Positions 17,593 through 26,340 of a stretch of 64,000 bases of DNA are shown piece by piece (positions within the stretch are counted from its first letter, which is position 1; every line of letters begins with the position of its first letter). The notes under the pieces are model-generated. The model saw nothing but the letters and a program-made list of their open reading frames with translations, did not search any database and was not told where the DNA came from. The translations under genes were made by a program, and so were the position numbers. This stretch comes from Pseudomonas zanjanensis (GTDB lineage: Bacteria > Pseudomonadota > Gammaproteobacteria > Pseudomonadales > Pseudomonadaceae). The stretch spans positions 2,790,001 through 2,854,000 of the forward strand of contig NZ_JABWRB020000001.1 in the NCBI RefSeq assembly GCF_014268745.2. Reading direction: 5' to 3'.

Positions 17593-18810
17593 ATGCAAGC
17601 CCGAACTTCATTGGCGATTGCCGGTACGCAACACACCTCCAGCCAACCGTTGACCGGCAGAATCGTCGCGCTGCTCGCCGGCCTGGCGGCGATCAGCATG
17701 CTCTCCACCAACATCATCCTTCCGGCGTTCGCGGCGATCGGTGAAGACCTGGGCGTGACCGCTCGCGAACTCGGCCTGACGCTGTCCAGCTTCTTCATCA
17801 CCTTCGCCTTGGGCCAACTGGTGGTCGGGCCACTGGCCGACCGCTACGGGCGCCAGAAGCTGGTGCTGGGCGGGCTGTCGGTGTTCGTTGTCGGCACCGT
17901 CATCGCCGGCTTTGCCAGCACGCTCGACGTCCTGATCGCCGGACGCGTCGTGCAAGCACTGGGCGTGTGCGCAGCCTCGGTACTGTCGCGGGCCATTGCC
18001 CGGGATCTGTTCGAAGGCGAGACGCTCGCCCGCGCCCTGTCGCTGACAATGATCGCCACGGCCGCGGCACCGGGCTTTTCGCCGCTGGCCGGCAGTGTCC
18101 TGGCCGTCACGCTCGGCTGGCGTGCCATCTTCATCCTGGTGGGACTGGCCGCTGTTGCACTGGCGTTTTTCTACGTGCGCGACCTGGGGGAAACCCATCC
18201 CGCCGATCGCCGCGCCCCCCACTCAGCCAGGAGCGTGGTACTCGCCTATTGCCGACTGGCAGCGGATAAGCGCTTCATCCTCCCAGCCGTGTCCATGGGC
18301 CTGCTGCTGAGTGGCCTGTTCGCCTCGTTCGCGGCGGCGCCCGCCATCCTGATGCAAGGCTTCGGCCTGACATCGGTGCAGACCGGTTTGTACTTCGCCT
18401 CGACGGTCTTTGTGGTGTTCGCCGCCGGCATGGCGGCGCCGCGCCTGGCCCATCGTCTTGGCGGCCGGATTGTCACGTTGCTGGGCATTGCCTGCGCCAT
18501 GATGGGAGGCGGCCTGCTTCTGGTCGGTCCGACTGAGCCCGGGCTGTGGTGGTATGCCCTTTCGATGGTCACGTTCCTTTGGGGCATGGGCCTGGCCAAT
18601 CCACTGGGCACGGCCATTGCCATGGGCCCTTTCGGCAAGGAAGCCGGGATGGCCTCCGCCCTGCTGGGGTTTCTTTCCATGGGGGCGGCTGCGCTGGCCA
18701 CCTGGCTGGCCTCGGTCTTGAGCTTCGCGCCGATGACCACGTTGGGTGGGATCCAGGCGACGGCCTGCCTGGTCGCGCTGGTGTTGTTCCTGCTGCGAGG
18801 CAAGATTTGA
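17593..18810 (+). CDS. MFS transporter, Bcr/CflA type
   Basis: A 405-residue, 12-helix major facilitator. Motif A reads GPLADRYGRQKLVLGG between helices 2 and 3. The ALGVCAASVLSRAIARDLF and GFSPLAGSVLAVTLGWRAIF segments match the Bcr/CflA drug-efflux group. It probably exports a drug or metabolite with proton antiport in the inner membrane. AGGAAATG precedes the ATG at 17593. It is convergent with the Tat-exported protein downstream. Confidence 0.85.
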   Translation: MQARTSLAIAGTQHTSSQPLTGRIVALLAGLAAISMLSTNIILPAFAAIGEDLGVTARELGLTLSSFFITFALGQLVVGPLADRYGRQKLVLGGLSVFVVGTVIAGFASTLDVLIAGRVVQALGVCAASVLSRAIARDLFEGETLARALSLTMIATAAAPGFSPLAGSVLAVTLGWRAIFILVGLAAVALAFFYVRDLGETHPADRRAPHSARSVVLAYCRLAADKRFILPAVSMGLLLSGLFASFAAAPAILMQGFGLTSVQTGLYFASTVFVVFAAGMAAPRLAHRLGGRIVTLLGIACAMMGGGLLLVGPTEPGLWWYALSMVTFLWGMGLANPLGTAIAMGPFGKEAGMASALLGFLSMGAAALATWLASVLSFAPMTTLGGIQATACLVALVLFLLRGKI

Positions 18811-18838
18811 TCACGGCCAAACACGTCACAGGCAACGA

Positions 18839-20113
18839 TCAATACACGGGCCAGGTTTCGACAATCTTCCCCCCGCGCACGGCCAGCAAATCGCCAAATT
18901 GCAGCAGTACGGATTCGGTCTGGGTTGGCCTTAAAAATACCTGGTCTTCGACATTCAGCCCCACCGTCGGCGAGCCGTTGACCATTTCCTGATTGGAACT
19001 GCGACCGTAGAGCTCGTTACTTTGCAGCCCCGAGGGAGACTCGAACTCGGCCATCCAGTTGCCGCCGTAGATGAAGAATGTCCCGCGCTGATTCGGGTCC
19101 CACCAGGAGAACAATCGGGACTTGCCATTCAGGGCGGGGAAATTCACCGGGCCGGTGCTCTTCAACACGGGCGTTGCGATAAAGGCCGCCGGTACATGCT
19201 CGGCCAGGGATGGCAGGTCGTAGTGAGTCGGCTTGAGGAACGCCGTCCCCACCGAGACTTCGCTGCTCAAGCGTTCCTGTCCATGCATGCGGTAGCTGGG
19301 GCTGCCGGCGGTATTGAGCGTGAGCCCATCATGCCAAAGCGCCGGGAAGTGTTCCCGCACGGACTTCACATGACCGTTGTAAATGACCATCACCTGGTCG
19401 AACAAGGCCTGGGACGAACCGAGCACCCGGGGCACGCCCATGCCGACAAACGGGTCGTACCCCATGAAGCCTGCAAATTCGAGATGCTGCGCATGGGCAC
19501 TGATCAGCGTCAGCATCTCGCCGAGCACTGCTTGATCAGACACTCCGCCGCGGTGCAGGCCGACATCCAGCTCGATATTGACCCGCAACCGAATGCCCAG
19601 GCCCTGGGCCAATGCCCGGTAATCCATCAGCCGCTGCGGCGTGTCGAGCAGCCATTGCAGTTGCCTGGCAGGGTCGAAGGTGCCTTTGTGGGTTTGATAG
19701 AACAACTCGGCCGAGCGTACCGGCAGGGGTTTGCCGAGCAAGATGTCAGATTCCGGGAAAGTCAGCGCATCGTGGTTGAGGAACGGCTGGTGAAACGACA
19801 TCAGCCGCCGGGTATCGGTGCGTTTGGCGATATACGCCAGCAACCCCGGTGACGGCAGGGATTTTTCCACCAGGCGCAAGTGTTTGCCGGCACGTTTGAC
19901 CGATTGCATGACCACATTGATGTTGTGATCGAGCAGGTCGAGGTCAATCAGCATCACGGGCCGCATCGGCCCATGGGTCTTCAGTTCCTGATTCAACGCG
20001 CGGAAGTAATCGTTGTAGGGACCGCCCCGGTCGCCCGGCCGCAACAGCGCCCCCGCCCCTGCCATCAAGGCCCCCACTCCCGCGGTACCGAGCATAAAGG
20101 TTCTACGGTTCAT
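18839..20113 (-). CDS. Tat-exported DSD1/alanine-racemase-fold PLP protein
   Basis: A 424-residue protein with a twin-arginine signal (NRRTFMLGTAGVGALMAGAG), so it should be folded with its cofactor before export to the periplasm. The barrel domain has MLIDLDLLDHNI and a PLP lysine in LRLVEKSLPSP, as in D-threonine aldolase and D-3-hydroxyaspartate dehydratase relatives. The C-terminal metal-site segment, usually a P-N-H-x-C motif, reads RPTQTES here, so the metal pair seems lost. GGAGGGG precedes ATG 20113. The reaction is unknown. Confidence 0.82.
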   Translation of the reverse strand: MNRRTFMLGTAGVGALMAGAGALLRPGDRGGPYNDYFRALNQELKTHGPMRPVMLIDLDLLDHNINVVMQSVKRAGKHLRLVEKSLPSPGLLAYIAKRTDTRRLMSFHQPFLNHDALTFPESDILLGKPLPVRSAELFYQTHKGTFDPARQLQWLLDTPQRLMDYRALAQGLGIRLRVNIELDVGLHRGGVSDQAVLGEMLTLISAHAQHLEFAGFMGYDPFVGMGVPRVLGSSQALFDQVMVIYNGHVKSVREHFPALWHDGLTLNTAGSPSYRMHGQERLSSEVSVGTAFLKPTHYDLPSLAEHVPAAFIATPVLKSTGPVNFPALNGKSRLFSWWDPNQRGTFFIYGGNWMAEFESPSGLQSNELYGRSSNQEMVNGSPTVGLNVEDQVFLRPTQTESVLLQFGDLLAVRGGKIVETWPVY

Positions 20114-20443
20114 CAGGACGCCCCTCCACATGCGCAATCAGGTGCACGTTACGGCAGCGCTGCGCCATCGTTGAGGTTATGCGGGGCCAGAAAGGGGGCT
20201 TTAGCGGCCACGCTTTGCCGATGCCCAAAAGCGGTGCCCTCCTTGGAGAGCGGCTACGACTGGCGCGACGCGTTCATGAGCCCCCCTGAGTTTTTCCAAA
20301 GACACCCCGATGGCTTATTCACCTGCGCAATGGCAAGCTTGCGACCGCAGCCCAGCCGCCCATGCCGCCGTTCATGGCTGATGCCCGTTGCCATTCACCT
20401 CGGGTACCCATCGACTTTTATTCAACTGAGCAAGGATGTCCTC
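20114..20443. other. Intergenic region, nothing clear
   Basis: About 330 bases between the divergent Tat-exported protein and a small periplasmic protein. An open frame runs through it into the downstream gene, but it has no ribosome-binding site and no signal peptide at its N-terminus. The region is treated as promoter sequence for both genes. Confidence 0.4.
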
Positions 20444-20932
20444 ATGAAAATTTCTCTTGGTCTCGTCGCCCTGGCCGGGTGCCTGTCCACCGCCCCTGTC
20501 TTGGCTGCCACCGCGAGCCACAGCGACCTGTTCAAGGCCTTGGCGCAGTGCCAGGCCAGTGTGCAGCAGGTCAGCGAATTCAACGGCCTGGTGGACGCCG
20601 AGCAAGTGTCACTCGCCAAGGATGAAGCCCACACCCCGTGGGGCGGTGGCGCCTGGCAGGCCACTGCGGCGCTGTCAGTGCACGGCGTGTCGTCGACCAC
20701 CCTGGTGATGACCGACCGCTTCAGCTTCTTCCTCCAGGCCAAGAGCAGCAACCCGAAGGCCGATGCGGAAAAACTCGCCAGCGCCCTGAAACTGGAAAAG
20801 ACCCTGGATACCGACGGCTACGTGGACTACCAGCGCAACCTCGACAACGGCGCGACCCTACGGGTGGTCTCCACCGAAAACAAAGACAGCGACCTTTATG
20901 TGGGCTGCACCTATCAGCAGGACGCTTCCTGA
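20444..20932 (+). CDS. Small periplasmic protein of unknown function
   Basis: 162 residues. A Sec signal peptide (KISLGLVALAGCLSTAPVLAA, cut after about residue 22) is followed by a compact domain with two cysteines (ALAQCQAS near residue 35 and VGCTYQQ near the C-terminus) that could form a disulfide. The start is fixed by AAGGA eight bases before ATG 20444; the much longer in-frame extension upstream is not supported. The family was not recognised. Confidence 0.75.
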   Translation: MKISLGLVALAGCLSTAPVLAATASHSDLFKALAQCQASVQQVSEFNGLVDAEQVSLAKDEAHTPWGGGAWQATAALSVHGVSSTTLVMTDRFSFFLQAKSSNPKADAEKLASALKLEKTLDTDGYVDYQRNLDNGATLRVVSTENKDSDLYVGCTYQQDAS

Positions 20933-20979
20933 GACAAGGCGGCCTCGGCAAAGCCTTCCCTGTCGTAACCCGGATCTAA

Positions 20980-21350
20980 TGTGGGAGCGAGCCTGCTCGC
21001 GAGGTGTCAGCACATCAAACATCGCTGCAAACTGCCCCACCGCTTTCGCGAGCAAGCCCGCTCCCACAGGGGATATTGAGTGTTCCTGAGCTTTGCATGC
21101 AGCTCAGGACCATTGTGGGAGCGGGCTTGCTCGCGAAGGCGTCAGCACATCCAACATCGCTGCAAACTGCCCCACCGCTTTCGCGAGTAAGCCCGCTCCC
21201 ACAGGGGATACTGAGTGTTCCTGAGCTTTGCATGCAGCTCAGGACCATTGTGGGAGCGGGCTTGCTCGCGAAGGCGTCAGCACATCCAACATCACTGCAA
21301 ACTGACCCTCCGCCATCGCGAGCAGGCTCGCTCCCACAGGGGAAATTCAG
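20980..21350. repeat. Tandem REP composite, 135-bp period
   Basis: Inverted pairs of the GTGGGAGCG-type REP hairpin recur with a 135-base period: the landmark GTCAGCACATC starts at 21006, 21141 and 21276. The spacers between hairpins are almost identical in the copies, so whole units were duplicated. It separates the small periplasmic gene from the end of the seven-gene operon. Confidence 0.85.
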
Positions 21351-22615
21351 TCGTCGTTAAACGACGCTGCTGCATCCCTTTCACCCGGCGGACCGGGCCT
21401 TTGCAGTGTGGAACAGTTCGAGCCATGGCCCGGTCCGTCGAGTTGGGCCTCGACGAAGGCAAATGCATCGTCCAATGAACCATGCAGCACCCCGTCATGC
21501 CCCAGGCCTTCATACGTCCGCCAGGTGACGGGGTTGCCAGCGGCACACAACGCCGTGGCGACCGCATATTGGCGCACGGGCGTGATCGTTTGATCAGCCA
21601 GGCCGGTGGCGATGAATAACGGGAATCCAATCGATGCCTGTGGCATGTCGGTCGAGGGGATGCGCACCGCCATCAATGCCTCGGGGGAAATGGTCAAAAG
21701 CTCGGCAAACGAATCGATCTGCAACGCTTTGGATTTGCGGGTAATGTCGCGACTGCAGCCCTCCCGGGCAACACTTAGCAGTTCAAGGCCTCTGGTCGTA
21801 AGGATGTCCTCGACCCGTGGCCCGTCCTCGCGCAAGCCGCCGGACGCCAATGCCAGGAACAGCGTATTGGACTGGCGCGGCGGCAACGCAATGGGACCAT
21901 GGGGAAATGTGCTGTTCGGGGCCGTGACTACTGCGCCGCGGATAGGCAGCTCCGGCGCATAACCACCGGCCAGGATCGCCGCACCCAACGCCGCCCCTCC
22001 TCCCTGGGATTGCCCGGCCAAAAACATGCGATTGGCAATCAGGCCTGGCCTGATGGAACGCGCAGCGCGAATCGCATCCAGGACAGAGCGTCCCTCGGCC
22101 TGCCAGAACGTATAGGGATGCGGCCCTGGCCCTCCCAGGCCTTGGTAATCGGTGGCGACCACCGCGAACCCGCGCGCCAGCCAACGATTGATATACGCCC
22201 CATCACGCTCGCGCCATCCAGCCCAGGACGGTGCGCAGGCGTCGGCAATCCCCAGCGTTCCGTGGGCCCAGGCCAGCAACGGCCAGCCTTGCGGCGGTGG
22301 CTGTCCAACCGGCAGGTACAACGCCCCGCTGACCGGAACGAGTCCAGAGTGCCAGCGCTCGTCGGTGGAGCTATAGAGCAGGCGCAAAGCCTGCCCGGCG
22401 GCGGGCATCTGCGGCGGCACCGCCAGCGTCTCGCTTCGCAGCAGTACACCGGGCTGCGCGGGCATTGCTTCAGGCCAGCGATAAAACGCCGACAGCTCCC
22501 TGTCTCCCGCGTCAGGACCGACGGGGAGCGTGCCTGCCGCCGAGGCGTTGGCCGTCATGACGCTGAATATCCCGAGGCAGATCCGCGCAAAATTCGCGAT
22601 ACGGAACAGGTTCAT
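21347..22615 (-). CDS. Secreted lipase (LIP family alpha/beta hydrolase)
   Basis: 422 residues with a Sec signal peptide (about residues 1-27, ending ANASAA). The fold is that of secretory lipases: WAHGTLGIADACAPS, FAVVATDYQGLGGPGPHPY, nucleophile elbow GQSQGGGAALG, and the acid and base in ATGLADQTITPV and YEGLGHDGVLHGS. It would cleave ester bonds outside the cytoplasm. Its ATG overlaps the esterase stop (ATGA at 22612), making it the last gene of the seven-gene operon that begins with the CitMHS transporter. That placement suggests the natural substrate is an ester of the imported acid. Confidence 0.85.
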   Translation of the reverse strand: MNLFRIANFARICLGIFSVMTANASAAGTLPVGPDAGDRELSAFYRWPEAMPAQPGVLLRSETLAVPPQMPAAGQALRLLYSSTDERWHSGLVPVSGALYLPVGQPPPQGWPLLAWAHGTLGIADACAPSWAGWRERDGAYINRWLARGFAVVATDYQGLGGPGPHPYTFWQAEGRSVLDAIRAARSIRPGLIANRMFLAGQSQGGGAALGAAILAGGYAPELPIRGAVVTAPNSTFPHGPIALPPRQSNTLFLALASGGLREDGPRVEDILTTRGLELLSVAREGCSRDITRKSKALQIDSFAELLTISPEALMAVRIPSTDMPQASIGFPLFIATGLADQTITPVRQYAVATALCAAGNPVTWRTYEGLGHDGVLHGSLDDAFAFVEAQLDGPGHGSNCSTLQRPGPPGERDAAASFNDD

Positions 22616-23595
22616 GGGAAGTTCGCCTGAGCGCAAAGTGCCCTGCGCAAAGCGCTGCCCTGCGCACCGATCACATCGCGCACGACCGGCGCCACCTCAT
22701 TGAATCGGACAAACCCGTGGGTCATGTTCGCAAGCACTTGCAGGTGGGTCGCCACGCCCGCGCGTTCCAACCGATCCGCCAGCTCCCGGTTTTCATCCAG
22801 CAACGGGTCCAGTTCGCCCACCACCAATCGCACGGGTGGCAGGCCGGCCAAGTCAGCGATGATCGGCTGTACCCGCCAGTCATCCTCATCATCGACCAGG
22901 AAACTCGCCCAGTAGGCGCTCATGGTCTCGACCGACAGATTCTGCCCCCCATACCCACCCAGCCTTCGCCAGGAATCGGAGCCCAGGTCGCGCGAGTAAC
23001 TGCCATAGAACAGCAGCAACTGCCGCAGCCCATCAAACCCTGCATCCCGTAGCGCAAGTGCAGCGCCCAAGGCCAGGTTGGCGCCTGCCGAATCCCCGCC
23101 CAAGGCATAACCGCGCACCGGGCAATCGGTGATAGCCCCGAGCTTGATCACCCGGCTGACGATCGACACCACTTCGTTGAACGCCACCGGAAAACGATAT
23201 TCCGGCGACAACGCATAATCGATGGACAGCACCGCCAGGCCACTGTCACGCACCAGTTGGCGCAGCGGTGCATCCCAGCCGGCGAGCGAACCGTGACGGA
23301 ATCCTCCGCCATGGCAGTAGAACATCAAGCAAGGCGTCTCATCGCCCTCCGGCCAATAGAGCTTGCAGGCCACCGTTCGGCCATCGACAGCAAAACCCAA
23401 GGTGCGCTCATAGGACAGCGGCACGCTGCGGCGCGCCGCCCAGGCATCGATCCGCTCCAGTTGCGCCCGGACACGTTGCACGTCCCCCTGGACAACCGGT
23501 AGCAGCCCTTGTTCGCGCAGCGTCGTGGCCACGGCCACCAGGTCAGGGTGAACCGGCGGCGGTGAACCCGCCGCCCCGCTTGCAACGCAACTCAT
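22612..23595 (-). CDS. HSL-family esterase (alpha/beta hydrolase)
   Basis: A 327-residue cytosolic hydrolase of the hormone-sensitive-lipase group. It has the oxyanion motif FYCHGGGFRHG, nucleophile GGDSAGANLAL, Asp in GELDPLLDENREL and His in NMTHGFVRFNEV. The catalytic triad is complete. The start overlaps the DUF4387 stop (ATGA at 23592), and its stop overlaps the lipase start, so it is translated as part of the operon. It probably hydrolyses small esters after uptake. Confidence 0.9.
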   Translation of the reverse strand: MSCVASGAAGSPPPVHPDLVAVATTLREQGLLPVVQGDVQRVRAQLERIDAWAARRSVPLSYERTLGFAVDGRTVACKLYWPEGDETPCLMFYCHGGGFRHGSLAGWDAPLRQLVRDSGLAVLSIDYALSPEYRFPVAFNEVVSIVSRVIKLGAITDCPVRGYALGGDSAGANLALGAALALRDAGFDGLRQLLLFYGSYSRDLGSDSWRRLGGYGGQNLSVETMSAYWASFLVDDEDDWRVQPIIADLAGLPPVRLVVGELDPLLDENRELADRLERAGVATHLQVLANMTHGFVRFNEVAPVVRDVIGAQGSALRRALCAQANFP

Positions 23596-23918
23596 GGCCG
23601 GGGGTCCTCACCGGTTCCAAGTGCGTCCAGCAGGATGAACGCCCATTGAGCCCCGTGCATGTCCCGGTCCTGCAAGGCGCCCTGAACCACTGGACGCGGC
23701 AGGCTGATCTTGATCACGCTCAACGCCTCGATGGGAAAAACGCTGATCGACTGTGCAGGCCTGCGGAACAGCTCGGCAATCGCCGGGGCTTGCAACTTTG
23801 GCTCCGCGGCCAGTTGCGCGAAGGTGTCCGCGTCCTTGCAGAACACATCGATGGTCAGGGAAAACGGCCCGGCGTTCTTGGAGCGGATCTCATAACCCAA
23901 TGTTTGAAGTGTGTTCAT
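23592..23918 (-). CDS. DUF4387 family protein, copy 1
   Basis: A 108-residue protein with the family pattern EIRSKNAGPFSLTIDVFCKDADTF at the start and RPVVQGALQDRDMHGAQWAFILLDAL at the end. DUF4387 proteins are small partners found next to, or fused with, AtuA/DUF1446 proteins; their role is unknown. It starts one base after the AtuA stop and overlaps the esterase start. The pair is repeated in this window at 32078-33798. Confidence 0.88.
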   Translation of the reverse strand: MNTLQTLGYEIRSKNAGPFSLTIDVFCKDADTFAQLAAEPKLQAPAIAELFRRPAQSISVFPIEALSVIKISLPRPVVQGALQDRDMHGAQWAFILLDALGTGEDPRP

Positions 23919-23919
23919 T

Positions 23920-25287
23920 TCACGCGCCCTCGACTGTCTTGATAGAAAACCGGAAAGGTGCCAACGGATCCGCCACGACCATCACATGACTGAGCACGAA
24001 CTCATGCACCACGCCCCGGTCCATCGAGGCCGGCGAGAAAGGAAACGCGTGGGTGGGCAGGTCTTTGTCGCCAGGCAACGGAAAGTGCAGCAGGTAAGGA
24101 TTGAGCAACGCGACCATGTCCTGGGTGCGCTCGGCGGTCGCCGACGTCGCGATGGCCATGACGCCGATTTCCACGGGCGCGCCCACCCGTGACTCAAGCG
24201 CTCCCAAGGCTGAATCCTTGCCAATGGCGCGGAACTGCAAGTCATAGTCATCGGCGCCGATGCCCAGGTGCTTTTCGATCCGCTGACGCATGACCGAATC
24301 CAGATAGGCCAGCCACTCATCGAAGCGCTCGACGTATTCCGGATCCCGGACAATGCTCATGACCACCGATTGGAAGCCGCACGGCGCCGCCCCCTCCAAC
24401 TTGACGGTGTAGTCTTCGCTTGGCGTCCAGACCGAACCTTCGACTCGCACGGTCTGTTCGTCCAACGCGGTGTAGACCGCCTCCTCCACGTTCAGTACGC
24501 CGCCGGGCTCGACGAGTACGTGGGGGTTGCTGTTTTCATACAGCATGTGCGCCATGACCGAACGCGGGGTGAGCCGGGCGCCCTCACCAATGGCCTTGAT
24601 GGTGAATCCCGTGTCGTCGATCGCGGCCATCACCACCGCGTTGGCGGGCGTGGTCGTGCAGGACGCGCCGCACTCCAGGATCTTTCCAGCATGCCACGCG
24701 GCGCCCTGATGGGCCCCGCGCAGGATGGGCAGCGAAGCCATCACCGCCGTGTCGGTGGAACGTCCTGCCAGGATGATGTCCGCGCCATCTTCAAGCGCAT
24801 GAATGAAGGGCTCCACGCCCATCAGCGCGACAATGCGCGAGCAGCGTTCGACCAAGGCATCGTCGATGTGATCGAGTTGCAAGGGCTTGATGCGTCCCTG
24901 CGCCAACGCTTGTTTCACCACGCTTGCCGGTTGCTCGCTGTAGACGCTCGCGATGCGCACGGCCTGACCGAGTTCGGCGGCGATTTCCTCGCACAGACCG
25001 CGCATCAGGTCGACGCCTGCGTCGGAACCACAGGTGCCGCAACTGCCGATGATCAACGGGATGTCCAGTTCCGCCCGCGCCTGCATGAACACGCGCAACT
25101 CGGCCCGCAGTATCGAGGCCGAAGCCTTGGTCGTGCCGGTGCCGAGGTAATGGGGACCGGAGTCGGTCGACCCCGCGTCCATTGCAATCACGTCCGGTCG
25201 TTCCAGCAGCGCCTGGTCAAACGCCGCCCGTGGGAAACCGGTGCCAATGGCGCCCGTTGGCGTCAGCACTTTAATCGGGGTATTCAT
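23920..25287 (-). CDS. AtuA-like protein (DUF1446), copy 1
   Basis: A 455-residue member of the acyclic terpene utilisation AtuA family. Marks include VLTPTGAIGTGFP, AMDAGSTDSGPHYLG, IIGSCGTCGSDAGVD, GVEPFIHALEDGADIILAGRSTDTAVMA, SVMAHMLYENSNPHVLVEPGG and ATSATAERTQDMV. AtuA is needed for citronellol/geraniol breakdown in Pseudomonas, but no chemistry is firmly tied to the family. Here no other atu gene (carboxylase, CoA ligase) is present, so a different substrate is likely. Its start overlaps the dehydrogenase stop (ATGA at 25284). Confidence 0.88.
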   Translation of the reverse strand: MNTPIKVLTPTGAIGTGFPRAAFDQALLERPDVIAMDAGSTDSGPHYLGTGTTKASASILRAELRVFMQARAELDIPLIIGSCGTCGSDAGVDLMRGLCEEIAAELGQAVRIASVYSEQPASVVKQALAQGRIKPLQLDHIDDALVERCSRIVALMGVEPFIHALEDGADIILAGRSTDTAVMASLPILRGAHQGAAWHAGKILECGASCTTTPANAVVMAAIDDTGFTIKAIGEGARLTPRSVMAHMLYENSNPHVLVEPGGVLNVEEAVYTALDEQTVRVEGSVWTPSEDYTVKLEGAAPCGFQSVVMSIVRDPEYVERFDEWLAYLDSVMRQRIEKHLGIGADDYDLQFRAIGKDSALGALESRVGAPVEIGVMAIATSATAERTQDMVALLNPYLLHFPLPGDKDLPTHAFPFSPASMDRGVVHEFVLSHVMVVADPLAPFRFSIKTVEGA

Positions 25288-26312
25288 GGATTCTCCTTCA
25301 AGTCTGTAGAGCGACGTCCGTCAGCGATGACGCAATGGCCAGGCGGGCTACGCCCCTCCAGTACAGCCACCGCACATTGCGCGGCTATCAGATTGGTACG
25401 ATTGAGCCCCTCGACCGTGGAGGCGCCGACATGGGGCGTCACGATCACGTTGGGGAGTTGGATGAGTTGTTCGGTCACCGCCGAAAGCACCGGCTCCGAC
25501 TCGCTTTCGAATACGTCGAGCCCTGCCCCGGCCAACCGGTTTTCCCGCAGGGCCCACAGCAGATCCGCATCCCGCACCAGCCCACCCCTCGCGGTATTGA
25601 TCAACACCGCGGAAGGTTTCATCCGCTTCAGCGCACGGCTATCGATCAGCCCATGGGTGTGGCGGTTGAGCGGTGCATGGAGGGTGATGAAATCGCTTTC
25701 CTCGAGCAGCGTTTCCAGGTCGACAAAACAACTTCGGGGGATACCCTCGAGCTCTGCGTTGTCTGGATGAGGGGTGTAGATCAGCGGCTTGACTTCGAAC
25801 CCGGACAAGCGCTGCAGTACACCCCGGCCAATCCGGCCCAAGCCGACGACGCCAACGGTCTTGCGGTACAAATCGCCTCCCAAGGGAATCGACCAGTCAT
25901 TGGCCGACAACCCCAACTGGCAGCGTTTGAGCTGGCGGCACACGGCGAGCATCAACGCCACGGTGTGGTCTGCGACGCTGGCGTCGTTGCCGCCGATGGC
26001 GATGGTCGCCACCTTCCCGGCCGCCGCCACCGCCGCCGTATCGACCCGCTCGTAGCCCACGCCACGACGGGCGATGACTTGCAGGCGCGGGAGCCTACTC
26101 AGCAGGCTCGACGTGACGTTCGCGTGACCGACGATCCAACCGTCGGCGTCTTCCAGGAGATCGAGCAACTGGCGTTCGCTCAGGTCGCCATCCGCTTGCC
26201 CCTGAGCCAGTTGCGCAATAACAACGTTACAGCCGTGGCTCTTCAGGAAGTGCACGGTTTCTGCATCGAAAAACCGCTGTGTAACCACTAGGGTGTGGCG
26301 AGGTTTAGACAT
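25284..26312 (-). CDS. D-isomer-specific 2-hydroxyacid dehydrogenase
   Basis: 342 residues. The NAD-binding centre reads VGVVGLGRIGRGVLQRL with the downstream catalytic set: Arg in NTARGGLVRDADL, Glu in LAGAGLDVFESESEP and His in VIVTPHVGAST. This is the phosphoglycerate/D-lactate dehydrogenase superfamily, interconverting a 2-hydroxy acid and a 2-oxo acid. The start MSKPRHT has GAGAGG upstream; the longer frame to 26420 is not needed. Between porin and AtuA in the operon, it could oxidise the hydroxy-acid product of the pathway or reduce an oxo acid. Confidence 0.88.
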   Translation of the reverse strand: MSKPRHTLVVTQRFFDAETVHFLKSHGCNVVIAQLAQGQADGDLSERQLLDLLEDADGWIVGHANVTSSLLSRLPRLQVIARRGVGYERVDTAAVAAAGKVATIAIGGNDASVADHTVALMLAVCRQLKRCQLGLSANDWSIPLGGDLYRKTVGVVGLGRIGRGVLQRLSGFEVKPLIYTPHPDNAELEGIPRSCFVDLETLLEESDFITLHAPLNRHTHGLIDSRALKRMKPSAVLINTARGGLVRDADLLWALRENRLAGAGLDVFESESEPVLSAVTEQLIQLPNVIVTPHVGASTVEGLNRTNLIAAQCAVAVLEGRSPPGHCVIADGRRSTDLKENP

Positions 26313-26340
26313 CACTGGCCTCTCGATATATGTCCGGCAA

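Noticed and set aside
19880..20443. N-terminal extension of the small periplasmic protein
   Set aside because: It lacks a ribosome-binding site, overlaps the divergent gene and would hide the clear signal peptide that starts at 20444.
20980..21350. Possible CRISPR array
   Set aside because: The period is 135 bases, the spacers are repeated rather than unique, and the hairpin cores are ordinary REP sequences. No cas genes are present.
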